A stretch of DNA of 64,000 nt, taken from assembly GCF_016839145.1 (NCBI RefSeq), contig NZ_CP069303.1, positions 1,736,001 through 1,800,000 of the forward strand, given 5' to 3'. Both the position numbers and the translations under genes were made by a program. Source of the stretch: Shinella sp. PSBB067 (GTDB lineage: Bacteria > Pseudomonadota > Alphaproteobacteria > Rhizobiales > Rhizobiaceae). How positions within the stretch are numbered: position 1 is the stretch's first letter; every line of letters begins with the position of its first letter. Shown here in pieces: positions 33,657 through 41,906 of the stretch. Below the pieces are notes generated by a model. It was not told the DNA's origin. It did no database searches and saw nothing but the letters and a program-made list of their open reading frames with translations.

Positions 33657-34445
33657 ATGAAGATGACAGAACGCGAAACGCGGATGGAAACGGTGGCGAT
33701 GCTGATCCAGCCCGGCCCCAACCCCGAAATCGTCGCCAACGCCGTCAAGGCCGCCTTCCCCAACCTCGTCGTCATCGAGGAACAACCCGAATCGAAAGGG
33801 CTCTTCATCCGGCGGCGGGCGAGAAAGCTCGGATGGGTGCAGGCGCTCGGCCAGCTTGCGACCATGCTGGTCTCCAGATACGGCAAGCGCTTCACCGCTG
33901 CGCGCGCTGCCGAAATCCTTGAGGAATTCGGCGCAAATGCCGGAATCGACTCGTCAATCCGCCGCCTCGCCGTTCCCTCCGCCAACAGCCCGGACCTCCT
34001 GAGCGCACTCCAAGACATCCGGCCGGCCGCGCTGCTGCTCGTCAGCACCCGCATGCTGAAGGCTGAAACGCTGGCGGCCATTACCTGCCCGGTCCTCAAC
34101 CTCCATGCCGGGATCAACCCGCAATACCGCGGCCTGCAGGGCGGCTACTGGTCGCGCGTCCTGTCGGACGAGGAGAATTTCGGCGCGACGGTGCACCTCG
34201 TCGACGCGGGCGTCGATACCGGCGGCGTGCTCTACCAGCACAGGATGAAACCTTCCAAACGCGACACGATGCACACCTATCCCCTGCTCCAGACGGCATC
34301 CTCCACCGGCATCGTCGTCGCGGCCCTGCGCGATGCGGTGGCGGGGAACCTCAAGCCGTTGAAAATAGCGGCGCCATCGCGACAATGGTATCATCCGCCG
34401 ATCTGGACCTGGCTCTGGAACGGCGTAACCCGCGGCATCTGGTAA
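33657..34445 (+). CDS. Formyltransferase-family (Formyl_trans_N) protein
   Basis: 262 residues from ATG 33657 (ATGs at 33630, 33633 and 33663 are also in frame). The formyl-THF-dependent fold is shown by the Asn-His pair in LNLHAGINPQYRGLQG and the aspartate in FGATVHLVDAGVDTGG, the catalytic triad of methionyl-tRNA formyltransferase and related enzymes. It lacks the tRNA-binding C-terminal domain, so a small-molecule or sugar acceptor is more likely. Its place in a THF-using cluster suggests it could draw on 10-formyl-THF made from oxidised methyl groups; the acceptor is unknown. Confidence 0.75.
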   Translation: MKMTERETRMETVAMLIQPGPNPEIVANAVKAAFPNLVVIEEQPESKGLFIRRRARKLGWVQALGQLATMLVSRYGKRFTAARAAEILEEFGANAGIDSSIRRLAVPSANSPDLLSALQDIRPAALLLVSTRMLKAETLAAITCPVLNLHAGINPQYRGLQGGYWSRVLSDEENFGATVHLVDAGVDTGGVLYQHRMKPSKRDTMHTYPLLQTASSTGIVVAALRDAVAGNLKPLKIAAPSRQWYHPPIWTWLWNGVTRGIW

Positions 34446-34554
34446 ATCCTCAAGCCCGGACGAATCCCGCGTCGTTTTTGAGCATGGGGCAGTCGTGGCG
34501 AGTGAAGCCCCGGACGCGGCCAAGCAGCATTGTCAGCGCGAGGAGAATTTTTCC

Positions 34555-34857
34555 ATGGCAGACCGCATCATCGTCTACTGGCGCGACATCCCCGCCCAGG
34601 TCATCATCAAGAAGGGCCGCGCGAGCGCAAAGCGCGAACTGTCGCTGCGCTTCACCGAGGCGATCGACATGTGCGCCATGCGCACCGGCGCCGCGGAGAC
34701 GGACGACTACCTCGCCGAATGGCGCAAGGCCGATCCCGTGCCGGTCTCCGACGACCTGGAGGCGGAAGCCGATGCGGCCGCCGCGGAACTCGAAGCCGCC
34801 TACGACCGCGAGCGGCTCGTCGCCCTCGTGAAGGCCGGAGGCCGCGACAATGGCTGA
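34555..34857 (+). CDS. 'Virulence factor' family small protein linked to MTHFR cluster
   Basis: 100 residues from ATG 34555 with a GGAG site. The protein ADRIIVYWRDIPAQVIIKKG... matches the short family annotated as virulence factor (Virulence_fact). A conserved RELSLRFTEAIDMCAMR stretch and an acidic helical tail follow. The label comes from an early screen and says little; the tight link to corrinoid/THF genes suggests a role in this pathway. Its stop overlaps the MetV-like gene by 8 bases. Confidence 0.75.
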   Translation: MADRIIVYWRDIPAQVIIKKGRASAKRELSLRFTEAIDMCAMRTGAAETDDYLAEWRKADPVPVSDDLEAEADAAAAELEAAYDRERLVALVKAGGRDNG

Positions 34858-35437
34858 CGCCGTCCAGAAACCCGGCAACGCTGCACCGGCCAAGAAGGCC
34901 GCCACCGGCGCCTTCACGCCATCCGGCGTCTCGCCGAGCCGCCGCGCCCGCCGCAAATACACGATCCGCCTGTGGGCCGTGCGCAATTCCCGCTTCTTCG
35001 AGTGGTTCTACAACCGTTTCGCGGAAGGCTTCCTGCTGCTGCACCCCGTCTGGAAGCTCTTCGGCTACCAGCGTGTCGAGCGGCCGGTCACCTTCGTCGA
35101 GCGCCATGTGAAGGGGTTCCTCTTCGACTGTCGCATGTGCGGCCAGTGCGCGCTGTCCTCGACCGGCATGTCCTGCCCGATGAACTGTCCCAAGCAGCTT
35201 CGCAACGGCCCTTGCGGCGGCGTGCGGGCCAACGGCAATTGCGAGGTCGAGCCGGACATGCCCTGCGTCTGGGTCCAGGCGTGGAAAGGGTCGCAGAACA
35301 TGGTGAAGGGAAACGCCATCATGAACGTGCAGAAGCCGGTGAACCAGTCGCTGCGCGAAACCTCCTCCTGGCTGCGCGTGACGGCAGAGGCCGCCGCGGC
35401 ACGGGAAGCGGCTGCCGCCGCCGGAAAGGACGCCTGA
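34850..35437 (+). CDS. MetV-like Fe-S/zinc protein (MTHFR C-terminal domain family)
   Basis: 195 residues. The MTHFR_C domain has eight cysteines at about 94, 97, 100, 109, 113, 122, 131 and 139 in the pattern CRMCGQC...CPMNC...GPCGG...C...C. In acetogens MetV pairs with MetF to form a MTHFR variant; here the MetF-like gene follows after 2 bases. The basic N-terminal 40 residues are less conserved. It probably forms a complex with the next gene product for methyl-THF oxidation or methylene-THF reduction. Confidence 0.85.
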   Translation: MADAVQKPGNAAPAKKAATGAFTPSGVSPSRRARRKYTIRLWAVRNSRFFEWFYNRFAEGFLLLHPVWKLFGYQRVERPVTFVERHVKGFLFDCRMCGQCALSSTGMSCPMNCPKQLRNGPCGGVRANGNCEVEPDMPCVWVQAWKGSQNMVKGNAIMNVQKPVNQSLRETSSWLRVTAEAAAAREAAAAAGKDA

Positions 35438-35439
35438 CC

Positions 35440-36534
35440 ATGGCGCATATCGACGAAAACCCGCTCGGCGCGCACCTCCCGCTCGACCCGCTGCCCGGGC
35501 ACGCCTCGCTCGGCCGCCTCGAGCGCGTCCTCAGGCGCGGCGAGTTCGCCGTGACGACGGAACTCAACCCGCCGGACAGCGCCAACCCGGAAGACGTCTA
35601 CGAGCGCGCCGCGATCTTCGACGGCTGGGTGGACGGCATCAACGCGGTCGATGCTTCGGGCGCCAACTGCCACATGTCCTCCGTCGGCATCTGCGCGCTC
35701 CTGACCCGCATGGGCTATGCGCCGATCATGCAGATCGCCTGCCGCGACAAGAACCGCATCGCCATCCAGGGCGACGTGCTGGGCGCCGCCGCCATGGGCG
35801 TGTGCAACATCATGTGCCTGACCGGCGACGGCGTGCAGGCCGGCGACCAGCCGGGAGCAAAGCCGGTCTTCGATCTCGACTGCATGTCGCTGCTCGAGAC
35901 CGTCCGCGTCATGCGCGACAATTCGAAATTCCTGTCCGGCCGCAAGCTGACGACGCCGCCGAAGGTCTTCCTCGGCGCGGCGATCAACCCCTTCGCCCCG
36001 CCCTACGATTTCCGCCCCTTCCGCCTCGCCAAGAAGATCGAGGCCGGCGCGCAGTTCGTGCAGAGCCAGTATTGCTTCGACGTCCCTATGTTCCGCGAAT
36101 ACATGAAGAAGGTGCGCGACCTCGGCCTGCACGAGAAGTGCTATATCCTCGTCGGCGTCGGCCCGATGGCGTCGGCCAAGACGGCCAAGTGGATCCGCTC
36201 CAACGTGCCGGGCATCCACATTCCGGACGCCATCATCAAGCGCCTGGAAGGCGCCGAGGACCAGAAGAAGGAAGGCAAGCAGCTCTGCATCGACATCATC
36301 AACGAGGTGAAGGAGATCGAGGGGGTGTCCGGCATCCACGTCATGGCCTACCGCCAGGAAGAATATGTCGCGGAAATGGTGCATGATTCCGGCGTGCTGA
36401 AGGGCCGCAGGCCCTGGAAGCGCGAGCCGAACCCGGTGGACCAGCTCGTCGCCGAACGCATCGAGATGGCCCGCAGCGGCCAGGAACAGGACCAGCAGCA
36501 GATGGCCGAGAAGGCCGCCCAGCACCCCCATTGA
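35440..36534 (+). CDS. Methylenetetrahydrofolate reductase family protein (MetF-like)
   Basis: 364 residues from ATG 35440. TIM-barrel MTHFR features: VTTELNPPDSANPEDVYERA, PIMQIACRDKNRIAIQGDVL, CLTGDGVQAGDQPGAKPVFD, FLGAAINPFAPP and FVQSQYCFDVPMFREYM. The longer C-terminus (about residues 320-364) is charged and rich in Gln. Compared with ordinary bacterial MetF it is of the type linked to MetV. In a demethylation pathway it would run in the oxidative direction, methyl-THF to methylene-THF; direction is inferred, not seen. Confidence 0.87.
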   Translation: MAHIDENPLGAHLPLDPLPGHASLGRLERVLRRGEFAVTTELNPPDSANPEDVYERAAIFDGWVDGINAVDASGANCHMSSVGICALLTRMGYAPIMQIACRDKNRIAIQGDVLGAAAMGVCNIMCLTGDGVQAGDQPGAKPVFDLDCMSLLETVRVMRDNSKFLSGRKLTTPPKVFLGAAINPFAPPYDFRPFRLAKKIEAGAQFVQSQYCFDVPMFREYMKKVRDLGLHEKCYILVGVGPMASAKTAKWIRSNVPGIHIPDAIIKRLEGAEDQKKEGKQLCIDIINEVKEIEGVSGIHVMAYRQEEYVAEMVHDSGVLKGRRPWKREPNPVDQLVAERIEMARSGQEQDQQQMAEKAAQHPH

Positions 36535-36624
36535 CCGCTGGCCGGCGCTGCGCCGGCCGACCGCTTTCTAAACGGAAAATCGCGCGCTGGACCCGATCGA
36601 GCGCCCTGCCCCAGAGGACCATAC

Positions 36625-37593
36625 ATGACACGCACCATCGTCGCCTCGGCCACCCGCGAAATCATCATCGGTTTCGACCAGCCCTTCTGCGTCATCGGCG
36701 AACGCATCAACCCGACCGGCCGCAAGAAGCTGGCCGCGGAAATGCAGGCCGGCAATTTCGAGACCGTCATCAAGGACGCGCTGGAGCAGGTCGCCGCCGG
36801 CGCCACGATGCTCGACATCAACGCAGGCGTGACCTCCGTCAATCCGAACGAGACCGAGCCGGGCCTGCTCGTCCAGACGCTGGAGATCGTGCAGGGCCTC
36901 GTCGACATCCCGCTCGCCATCGACTCGTCGGTCACGGCCGCCATCGAGGCGGGCCTCAAGGTCGCCAAGGGCCGCCCGCTGGTCAATTCCGTCACCGGCG
37001 AGGAAGAAAAGCTCGAAGCCATCCTGCCGCTGGTCAAGAAGTACGATGTGCCGGTCGTCGCCATCTCGAACGACGAGACGGGCATCTCGATGGATCCCGA
37101 CGTGCGCTTCGCCGTCGCCAAGAAGATCGTCGAGCGCGCCATGGACCACGGCATCAAGCCGCATGACATCGTCGTCGATCCGCTCGTCATGCCGATCGGC
37201 GCGCTGGGTGACGCCGGCCGCCAGGTCTTCCAGTTGCTCTACCGCCTGCGTAACGAGCTCAAGGTCAACACGACCTGCGGCCTGTCCAACATCTCCTTCG
37301 GCCTGCCGCACCGCCACGGCATCAATGCCGGCTTCATCCCCATGGTCATCGGCGCCGGCATGACCTCGGCCATCATGAACCCCTGCCGCCCGCAGGAGAT
37401 GGAAGCGGTGCGCGCCGCCAACGTGCTCAACGGCACGGATGCGAACTGCACCAACTGGATCATGACCTATCGCGACCACAAGCCCGCCGAGGGCGGTGCA
37501 ACGGCTGGCGCTTCGGCGGCGGCCCCGGCAGCCGGCGGCGGACGCCGTGGCGGTCGTGCAGCCCGCGCCGGCGCCGGCGCGGCACGGGAATAA
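36625..37593 (+). CDS. Methyltetrahydrofolate:corrinoid methyltransferase (pterin-binding, MtgA/MeTr type)
   Basis: 322 residues. Pterin-binding TIM barrel with CVIGERINPTGRKKLAAEMQ, MLDINAGVTSVNPNETEPG, PLAIDSSV, PLVNSVTGEEEKLE, VVAISNDETGISMDPDVRF and TTCGLSNISFGLPHRHGINAGF, close to AcsE/MtgA-type enzymes. It should move methyl groups between the corrinoid protein and THF. A C-terminal Gly/Ala/Arg-rich tail (AAGGGRRGGRAARAG) is unusual for the family. Together with mttB and the corrinoid gene it completes the methyl relay. Confidence 0.9.
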   Translation: MTRTIVASATREIIIGFDQPFCVIGERINPTGRKKLAAEMQAGNFETVIKDALEQVAAGATMLDINAGVTSVNPNETEPGLLVQTLEIVQGLVDIPLAIDSSVTAAIEAGLKVAKGRPLVNSVTGEEEKLEAILPLVKKYDVPVVAISNDETGISMDPDVRFAVAKKIVERAMDHGIKPHDIVVDPLVMPIGALGDAGRQVFQLLYRLRNELKVNTTCGLSNISFGLPHRHGINAGFIPMVIGAGMTSAIMNPCRPQEMEAVRAANVLNGTDANCTNWIMTYRDHKPAEGGATAGASAAAPAAGGGRRGGRAARAGAGAARE

Positions 37594-37594
37594 C

Positions 37595-37918
37595 GTGGCG
37601 GGCGGGCGCCAGCTTCGCCGCGACGCCTTCAGCCTCTGGCTGGAGGCGCCCCTCGTGATCGCCCTGCGCTGCCACGAGATGGGCCTTGCGGCGCTGACGG
37701 GATCGACGCAGAACAGCGCCGAGATGACCCGGATGGTGACGGAAAAGATGGCTGCCGCGGCGGAGAGCGTCGTGGCGGCCAATTTTGCTTTGGCAAGCGC
37801 CATGATGACGGCGGCCTCGCCGGGGACTGCGGCCCGCGCCGTATCCGAGGCCGCCATGAAGCCCTACGGCAAGCGCGTGCGCCGCAATGCGCGGCGCCTC
37901 GCCGCCCGGAAGAATTGA
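37595..37918 (+). CDS. Uncharacterised helical protein between the MeTr and RACo genes
   Basis: 107 residues from GTG 37595, one base after the MeTr stop. No domain recognised with confidence. It is helical, with RRDAFSLWLEAPLVIALRCH, EMGLAALTGSTQNSAEMTRM, a long Ala-rich segment and an Arg-rich end (KRVRRNARRLAARKN). Gross features recall phasin-type proteins, but that is weak. Its position inside the corrinoid operon suggests a function in that pathway. The longer open frame to 37496 overlaps MeTr. Confidence 0.6.
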   Translation: MAGGRQLRRDAFSLWLEAPLVIALRCHEMGLAALTGSTQNSAEMTRMVTEKMAAAAESVVAANFALASAMMTAASPGTAARAVSEAAMKPYGKRVRRNARRLAARKN

Positions 37919-37954
37919 CAGGCCCGGCCTTGCCGGCAGAAGAGAGTACGAGCC

Positions 37955-40027
37955 ATGCGCATCGAAGGTGAGAACGAGATCAACATGACGGAAGCCTCGG
38001 CAAAGGAACCGCTCGTCCTCTTCATGCCCTCCGGCAAGCGCGGCCGCTTCCCGGTCGGCACGCCGGTGCTGGAAGCCGCGCGAAAACTCGGCGTCTATGT
38101 CGAGAGCGTGTGCGGCGGGCGCGCCACCTGCGGGCGCTGTCAGATCGAGGTGCAGGAAGGCAATTTCGCCAAGCACAAGATCGTCTCCTCGCTCGACCAC
38201 ATCTCGGAAAAGGGCCCGAAGGAGGAGCGCTACGAGAAGATCCGCGGCCTTCCCGAAGGACGCCGCCTGTCCTGTTCCGCGCTCATCCTCGGCGACCTCG
38301 TGGTGGACGTGCCGCAGGACACGGTCATCAACGCGCAGGTCGTGCGCAAGGCCGCGACGGACCGCGTCATCGAGCGCAACGCCGCCGTGCAGCTCTGCTA
38401 TGTCGAGGTGGACGAGCCGGACATGCACAAGCCGCTCGGCGACCTCGACCGGCTGAAGGCGATGCTGGAGAAGGACTGGGGCTGGAAGGACCTGCTGATC
38501 GCCCCGCACCTCATTCCGCGCGTCCAGTCGGTGCTGCGCAAGGGCAACTGGGGCGTCACCGCCGCCATCCACCGCGACATGGACAGCTCGCGCCCCTTCA
38601 TCGTCGACCTCTGGCCGGGCCTCAAGAACGAGGCCTACGGCATTGCCTGCGACATCGGCTCGACGACCATCGCCATGCATCTCGTCTCACTGCTCTCCGG
38701 CCGCATCGTCGCCTCCTCCGGCACGTCGAACCCGCAGATCCGCTTCGGCGAGGACCTGATGAGCCGCGTCTCCTACGTCATGATGAATCCCGATGGCCGG
38801 GAAGCCATGACGAAGGCCGTGCGCGAGGCGGTCAACAGCCTTATCGGCAAGGTCTGCGAGGAAGGCGAGGTCGACCGGCATGACATCCTCGACATGGTCT
38901 TCGTCGCCAACCCCATCATGCACCATCTCTTCCTCGGCATCGATCCGACGGAACTCGGCCAGGCGCCCTTCGCGCTCGCCGTCTCCGGCGCCCTGCAATA
39001 CTGGGCGCACGATCTCGACATCGACGTGAACCGCGGCGCGCGGCTCTATACGCTGCCCTGCATCGCCGGCCATGTCGGCGCGGACGCGGCCGGCGCAACG
39101 CTCGCCGAAGGCCCCTACCGGCAGGACCGCATGATGCTGCTTGTCGACGTCGGCACCAATGCGGAGATCGTCCTCGGCAACAGGCACCGCGTCGTCGCCG
39201 CCTCCTCGCCGACCGGCCCCGCCTTCGAGGGCGCGGAGATTTCCTCCGGCCAGCGCGCCGCCCCCGGCGCGATCGAGCGCGTGCGCATCGACCCGGCGAC
39301 GCTGGAGCCGAAGTTCCGCGTCATCGGCGTCGACAAGTGGTCGGACGAGGACGGCTTTGCGGAGGCCTCCGCCAGCGTCGGCGTCACGGGCATCTGCGGT
39401 TCGGCGATCATCGAGGTCGTCGCGGAAATGTACCTTTCCGGCATCATTTCCGAGGACGGTGTGGTCGATGGCACCATGGCGGAGCGCAGCCCGCGCATCC
39501 TGGAGAACGGCCGCACCTTCTCCTACCTGCTGCATGACGGCGAGCCGCGCATCACGGTCACGCAGAACGACATCCGCGCCATCCAGCTCGCGAAATCCGC
39601 CCTTTATGCCGGCATCAAGCTGCTGATGGAAAAGCAGGGCGTCGACCATGTCGACACGATCCGCTTCGCCGGCGCCTTCGGTTCGTTCATCGATCCGAAA
39701 TACGCCATGGTGCTGGGCCTCATCCCGGACTGCGACCTCGACGAGGTGAAGGCCGTCGGCAACGCCGCCGGCACCGGCGCGCTGATGGCCCTGCTCAACC
39801 GCGACCACCGCCGCGAGATCGAGAAGACGGTCGCCCGCATCGAGAAGATCGAGACCGCGCTGGAGCCGCATTTCCAGCAGCTCTTCGTCAACGCCATGGC
39901 GCTGCCGAACAAGGTCGATCCCTTCCCGGAACTGGCCAAGGTCGTCGCCCTGCCCGAGCGCAAGGTGCCCGCCGACGACGGCGGCGGCGAAGGTGGCGGA
40001 CGCCGCAGGCGCCGCAGCCGCGAATAG
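37955..40027 (+). CDS. ASKHA-domain reductive activator of corrinoid proteins (RACo type)
   Basis: 690 residues. An N-terminal [2Fe-2S] ferredoxin domain has Cys53, Cys59, Cys62 and Cys107 (CX5CX2C...C). A middle linker is followed by an ASKHA ATPase core: GIACDIGSTTIAMHLVSL, LVDVGTNAEIVLGNR, SPTGPAFEGAEIS, GICGSAIIEVVAEM and RFAGAFGSFIDP. RACo proteins use ATP and low-potential electrons to reduce inactive Co(II) to Co(I). The C-terminal end is Gly/Arg-rich. It is the last gene of the rightward run. ATG 37985 is an alternative start. Confidence 0.9.
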   Translation: MRIEGENEINMTEASAKEPLVLFMPSGKRGRFPVGTPVLEAARKLGVYVESVCGGRATCGRCQIEVQEGNFAKHKIVSSLDHISEKGPKEERYEKIRGLPEGRRLSCSALILGDLVVDVPQDTVINAQVVRKAATDRVIERNAAVQLCYVEVDEPDMHKPLGDLDRLKAMLEKDWGWKDLLIAPHLIPRVQSVLRKGNWGVTAAIHRDMDSSRPFIVDLWPGLKNEAYGIACDIGSTTIAMHLVSLLSGRIVASSGTSNPQIRFGEDLMSRVSYVMMNPDGREAMTKAVREAVNSLIGKVCEEGEVDRHDILDMVFVANPIMHHLFLGIDPTELGQAPFALAVSGALQYWAHDLDIDVNRGARLYTLPCIAGHVGADAAGATLAEGPYRQDRMMLLVDVGTNAEIVLGNRHRVVAASSPTGPAFEGAEISSGQRAAPGAIERVRIDPATLEPKFRVIGVDKWSDEDGFAEASASVGVTGICGSAIIEVVAEMYLSGIISEDGVVDGTMAERSPRILENGRTFSYLLHDGEPRITVTQNDIRAIQLAKSALYAGIKLLMEKQGVDHVDTIRFAGAFGSFIDPKYAMVLGLIPDCDLDEVKAVGNAAGTGALMALLNRDHRREIEKTVARIEKIETALEPHFQQLFVNAMALPNKVDPFPELAKVVALPERKVPADDGGGEGGGRRRRRSRE

Positions 40028-40128
40028 GTGGCCCGGCTTCACGAATTCGGTTTTGCTTTCGGCGGTTTATCGGCATGCTGGAGACGCAGGACGAGGGATT
40101 CGCGCTGCGCCAGAAACCGGGAACCGTC

Positions 40129-40533
40129 ATGACCAGCTCCTCCATCTCCGCCTTCGCCCTGTGCGTGGTGCTCGCCTCGCCGGCTTTCGCCGAAACCTAT
40201 GCGGCCGTCAGCAACACGGCGATGTCGATCACCGGCGACATCGAGCTCGACGAGACCGGCATCACCTTCGAAAACGGCGAGCAGGTGACGTTCAAGGAAC
40301 GCGTCGGCGACCGGCTGACGGTCGATGGAAAGACGGTGGAAGCCTTCGTCTACAGCCTGGCGGAGCCGCGCGACCCGGTTCTCCTCAACGGCAACAGGCT
40401 GTGCGGCGCGCCCGTCACCTATGTCGCCTCCTGGGAAACGGACGACGGCAGCAGCACCATCCTCGCCGTCTTCGCAACGCCCGAGGCGCCGCAAAGCGAC
40501 GAGGACATGTGCGCCTCCTACACCTACGAATAG
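40129..40533 (+). CDS. Secreted protein of unknown function
   Basis: 134 residues from ATG 40129, with a signal peptide (TSSSISAFALCVVLASPAFA). The mature part is a likely beta protein (SITGDIELDETGITFENGEQ, VTFKERVGDRLTVDGKTVEA) with two cysteines (LCGAPV, DMCASY). No family recognised. It is about 100 bases beyond the RACo gene and may or may not share its transcript. It is followed by a convergent LysR gene. Confidence 0.65.
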   Translation: MTSSSISAFALCVVLASPAFAETYAAVSNTAMSITGDIELDETGITFENGEQVTFKERVGDRLTVDGKTVEAFVYSLAEPRDPVLLNGNRLCGAPVTYVASWETDDGSSTILAVFATPEAPQSDEDMCASYTYE

Positions 40534-40549
40534 GCGCCGGGCCGGAAAA

Positions 40550-41467
40550 TCAGCAGGCGACCTGCAGCATGTCCATCGGCCGGCGCTCCATGCGGGCGAA
40601 GGCGGCGCGGATGTAGTCAGCCACGGCAAGCGCCGGTGCTTCGGCCTCCTCGTTGACGACGAGCCCGATGAGATAATGGCCGAGCTCCGGCAGGCCGTCC
40701 TTCTCGCCGAGCGCCACCATGTCGTCGCCGACGAGGAAGCGGGCAAGCGGGGCAACCGCAAGATCCGCCCGGATCGCGGCGCGCTGGCCCATGTGATGGG
40801 CGCAGAAATAGGCGACGCGGAAGTCCCGGCCCGACCGGCTCAGTTCCTCCAGCGCGCGGGCGCGCCAGATGCAGCCCTCCTCCCAGACGGAGACGGGCAG
40901 AGGGTTCTTCAGATGCGCATTGCCGCAGTTCTTGCCCGCCCAGACGAGCTGTTCCTTGAGCAGGACTTCACCGGGAATGGGGATCGTGCCATCCGTCGCA
41001 TTGAAGATGGCAAGGTCGAGCCGGCGCTCGGCGACGGCGCGGCGCAAGTTCGCGCTGGTCTCGATCGACACGTTGACCGCGATGGACGGATAAGTCTCGG
41101 CAAAGCGCCTCAGCACCTCCGGCAGGATGAGCTCGCCGACGTCGTCGGGCGCGCCGAGCCGCACGACGCCGTTCATTTCCGGCATCATGAAGCGTGACAC
41201 CGCCTCGTTGCTGAGCGCGATCAGCCGGCGCGCATAGGACAGCAGCACCTCGCCGTGATGGGTCAGCACCACCGAGCGCGCGTCGCGGCGAAACAGCGTG
41301 CAGCCCAGCAGTTCCTCCAGCTTCTTGATCTGCATGGAGACCGCCGAGGGCGTGCGGTGCACCGTCTCGGCCGCGGTCGTGAAATTACCCGTCTCGGCGA
41401 TCGCGACGAAGGTTCTGAGAATATCGAGCTCCAGCAGGGGGAGCGTCTGGCGCATCAGCAGATTCAT
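40550..41467 (-). CDS. LysR-family regulator, VtlR/LsrB-like (second copy)
   Basis: 305 residues from ATG 41467, chosen for the GGAGGCGG site just upstream (ATG 41479 is also in frame). HTH: ILRTFVAIAETGNFTTAAETVHRTPSA... then VSMQIKKLEELLGCTLFRRD. Substrate domain begins VVRLGAPDDVGELILPEVLR. It is divergent from two DUF1127 genes, repeating the arrangement at 24.2-25.5 kb. It may activate them through the TTCGTTTGATT boxes. Confidence 0.85.
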   Translation of the reverse strand: MNLLMRQTLPLLELDILRTFVAIAETGNFTTAAETVHRTPSAVSMQIKKLEELLGCTLFRRDARSVVLTHHGEVLLSYARRLIALSNEAVSRFMMPEMNGVVRLGAPDDVGELILPEVLRRFAETYPSIAVNVSIETSANLRRAVAERRLDLAIFNATDGTIPIPGEVLLKEQLVWAGKNCGNAHLKNPLPVSVWEEGCIWRARALEELSRSGRDFRVAYFCAHHMGQRAAIRADLAVAPLARFLVGDDMVALGEKDGLPELGHYLIGLVVNEEAEAPALAVADYIRAAFARMERRPMDMLQVAC

Positions 41468-41513
41468 ATCCGCCTCCATGGATCAGAAAAACTGAAGAAA
41501 AGCGTCACATCAT

Positions 41514-41547
41514 TTCGTTTGATTGAAAACCGAGACAGGCGGATAGT
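41514..41547 (+). promoter_or_regulatory. LysR-box-like promoter of the first DUF1127 gene
   Basis: TTGATT and GATAGT are 17 bases apart (41519-41524 and 41542-41547), with TTCGTTTGATTGA overlapping the -35. The ATG at 41584 lies 36 bases downstream. The same elements at the same spacing recur at 41821-41854. Confidence 0.6.
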
Positions 41548-41583
41548 CAACCTGCAAAGCAAACGCATGTGAGGAAAAACGCC

Positions 41584-41802
41584 ATGAAAACGCAAAAATC
41601 GTTGAAAAACGGCGCCGATCTTGCCGTTCTCGCCCGTGGAAACGGATTTTACTACGCAATACGGCGCTTCGTGGGCGAAGCCCTGGAGGCACGCCGCCAG
41701 CGCGCTTCGGCCCGCCAAACGGCCGAGCAACTGGCCCAGTTGCCGGCCTATCTCAGGCGGGACATCGACTGGCCCGCCGTCGTCCACCATGAACAAGACT
41801 GA
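41584..41802 (+). CDS. DUF1127-like small protein
   Basis: 72 residues. It has a helix with Arg-rich character (EALEARRQRASARQTAEQLA) and ends with the DUF1127-like QLPAYLRRDIDWPAVVHHEQ. ATG 41584 has a GAGG site. It is divergent from the LysR gene and followed by a second DUF1127 gene with its own copied promoter. Confidence 0.75.
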   Translation: MKTQKSLKNGADLAVLARGNGFYYAIRRFVGEALEARRQRASARQTAEQLAQLPAYLRRDIDWPAVVHHEQD

Positions 41803-41809
41803 TCGATCC

Positions 41810-41854
41810 AATCAAATATATTCGTTTGATTGATGCATGAGATCGGGAGATAGT
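41810..41854 (+). promoter_or_regulatory. LysR-box-like promoter of the second DUF1127 gene
   Basis: A 7-base perfect inverted repeat AATCAAA..TTTGATT (41810-41831) overlaps a -35 TTGATT (41826-41831), followed by 17 bases and GATAGT at 41849-41854. The block TTCGTTTGATTGA and GGNNGATAGTCA copy the promoter upstream of the preceding gene. Confidence 0.65.
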
Positions 41855-41906
41855 CACGATCAAGGTCGCGACCTTTCGATCCTCCCAAGCTCGAAAGGAC
41901 CCTGAA

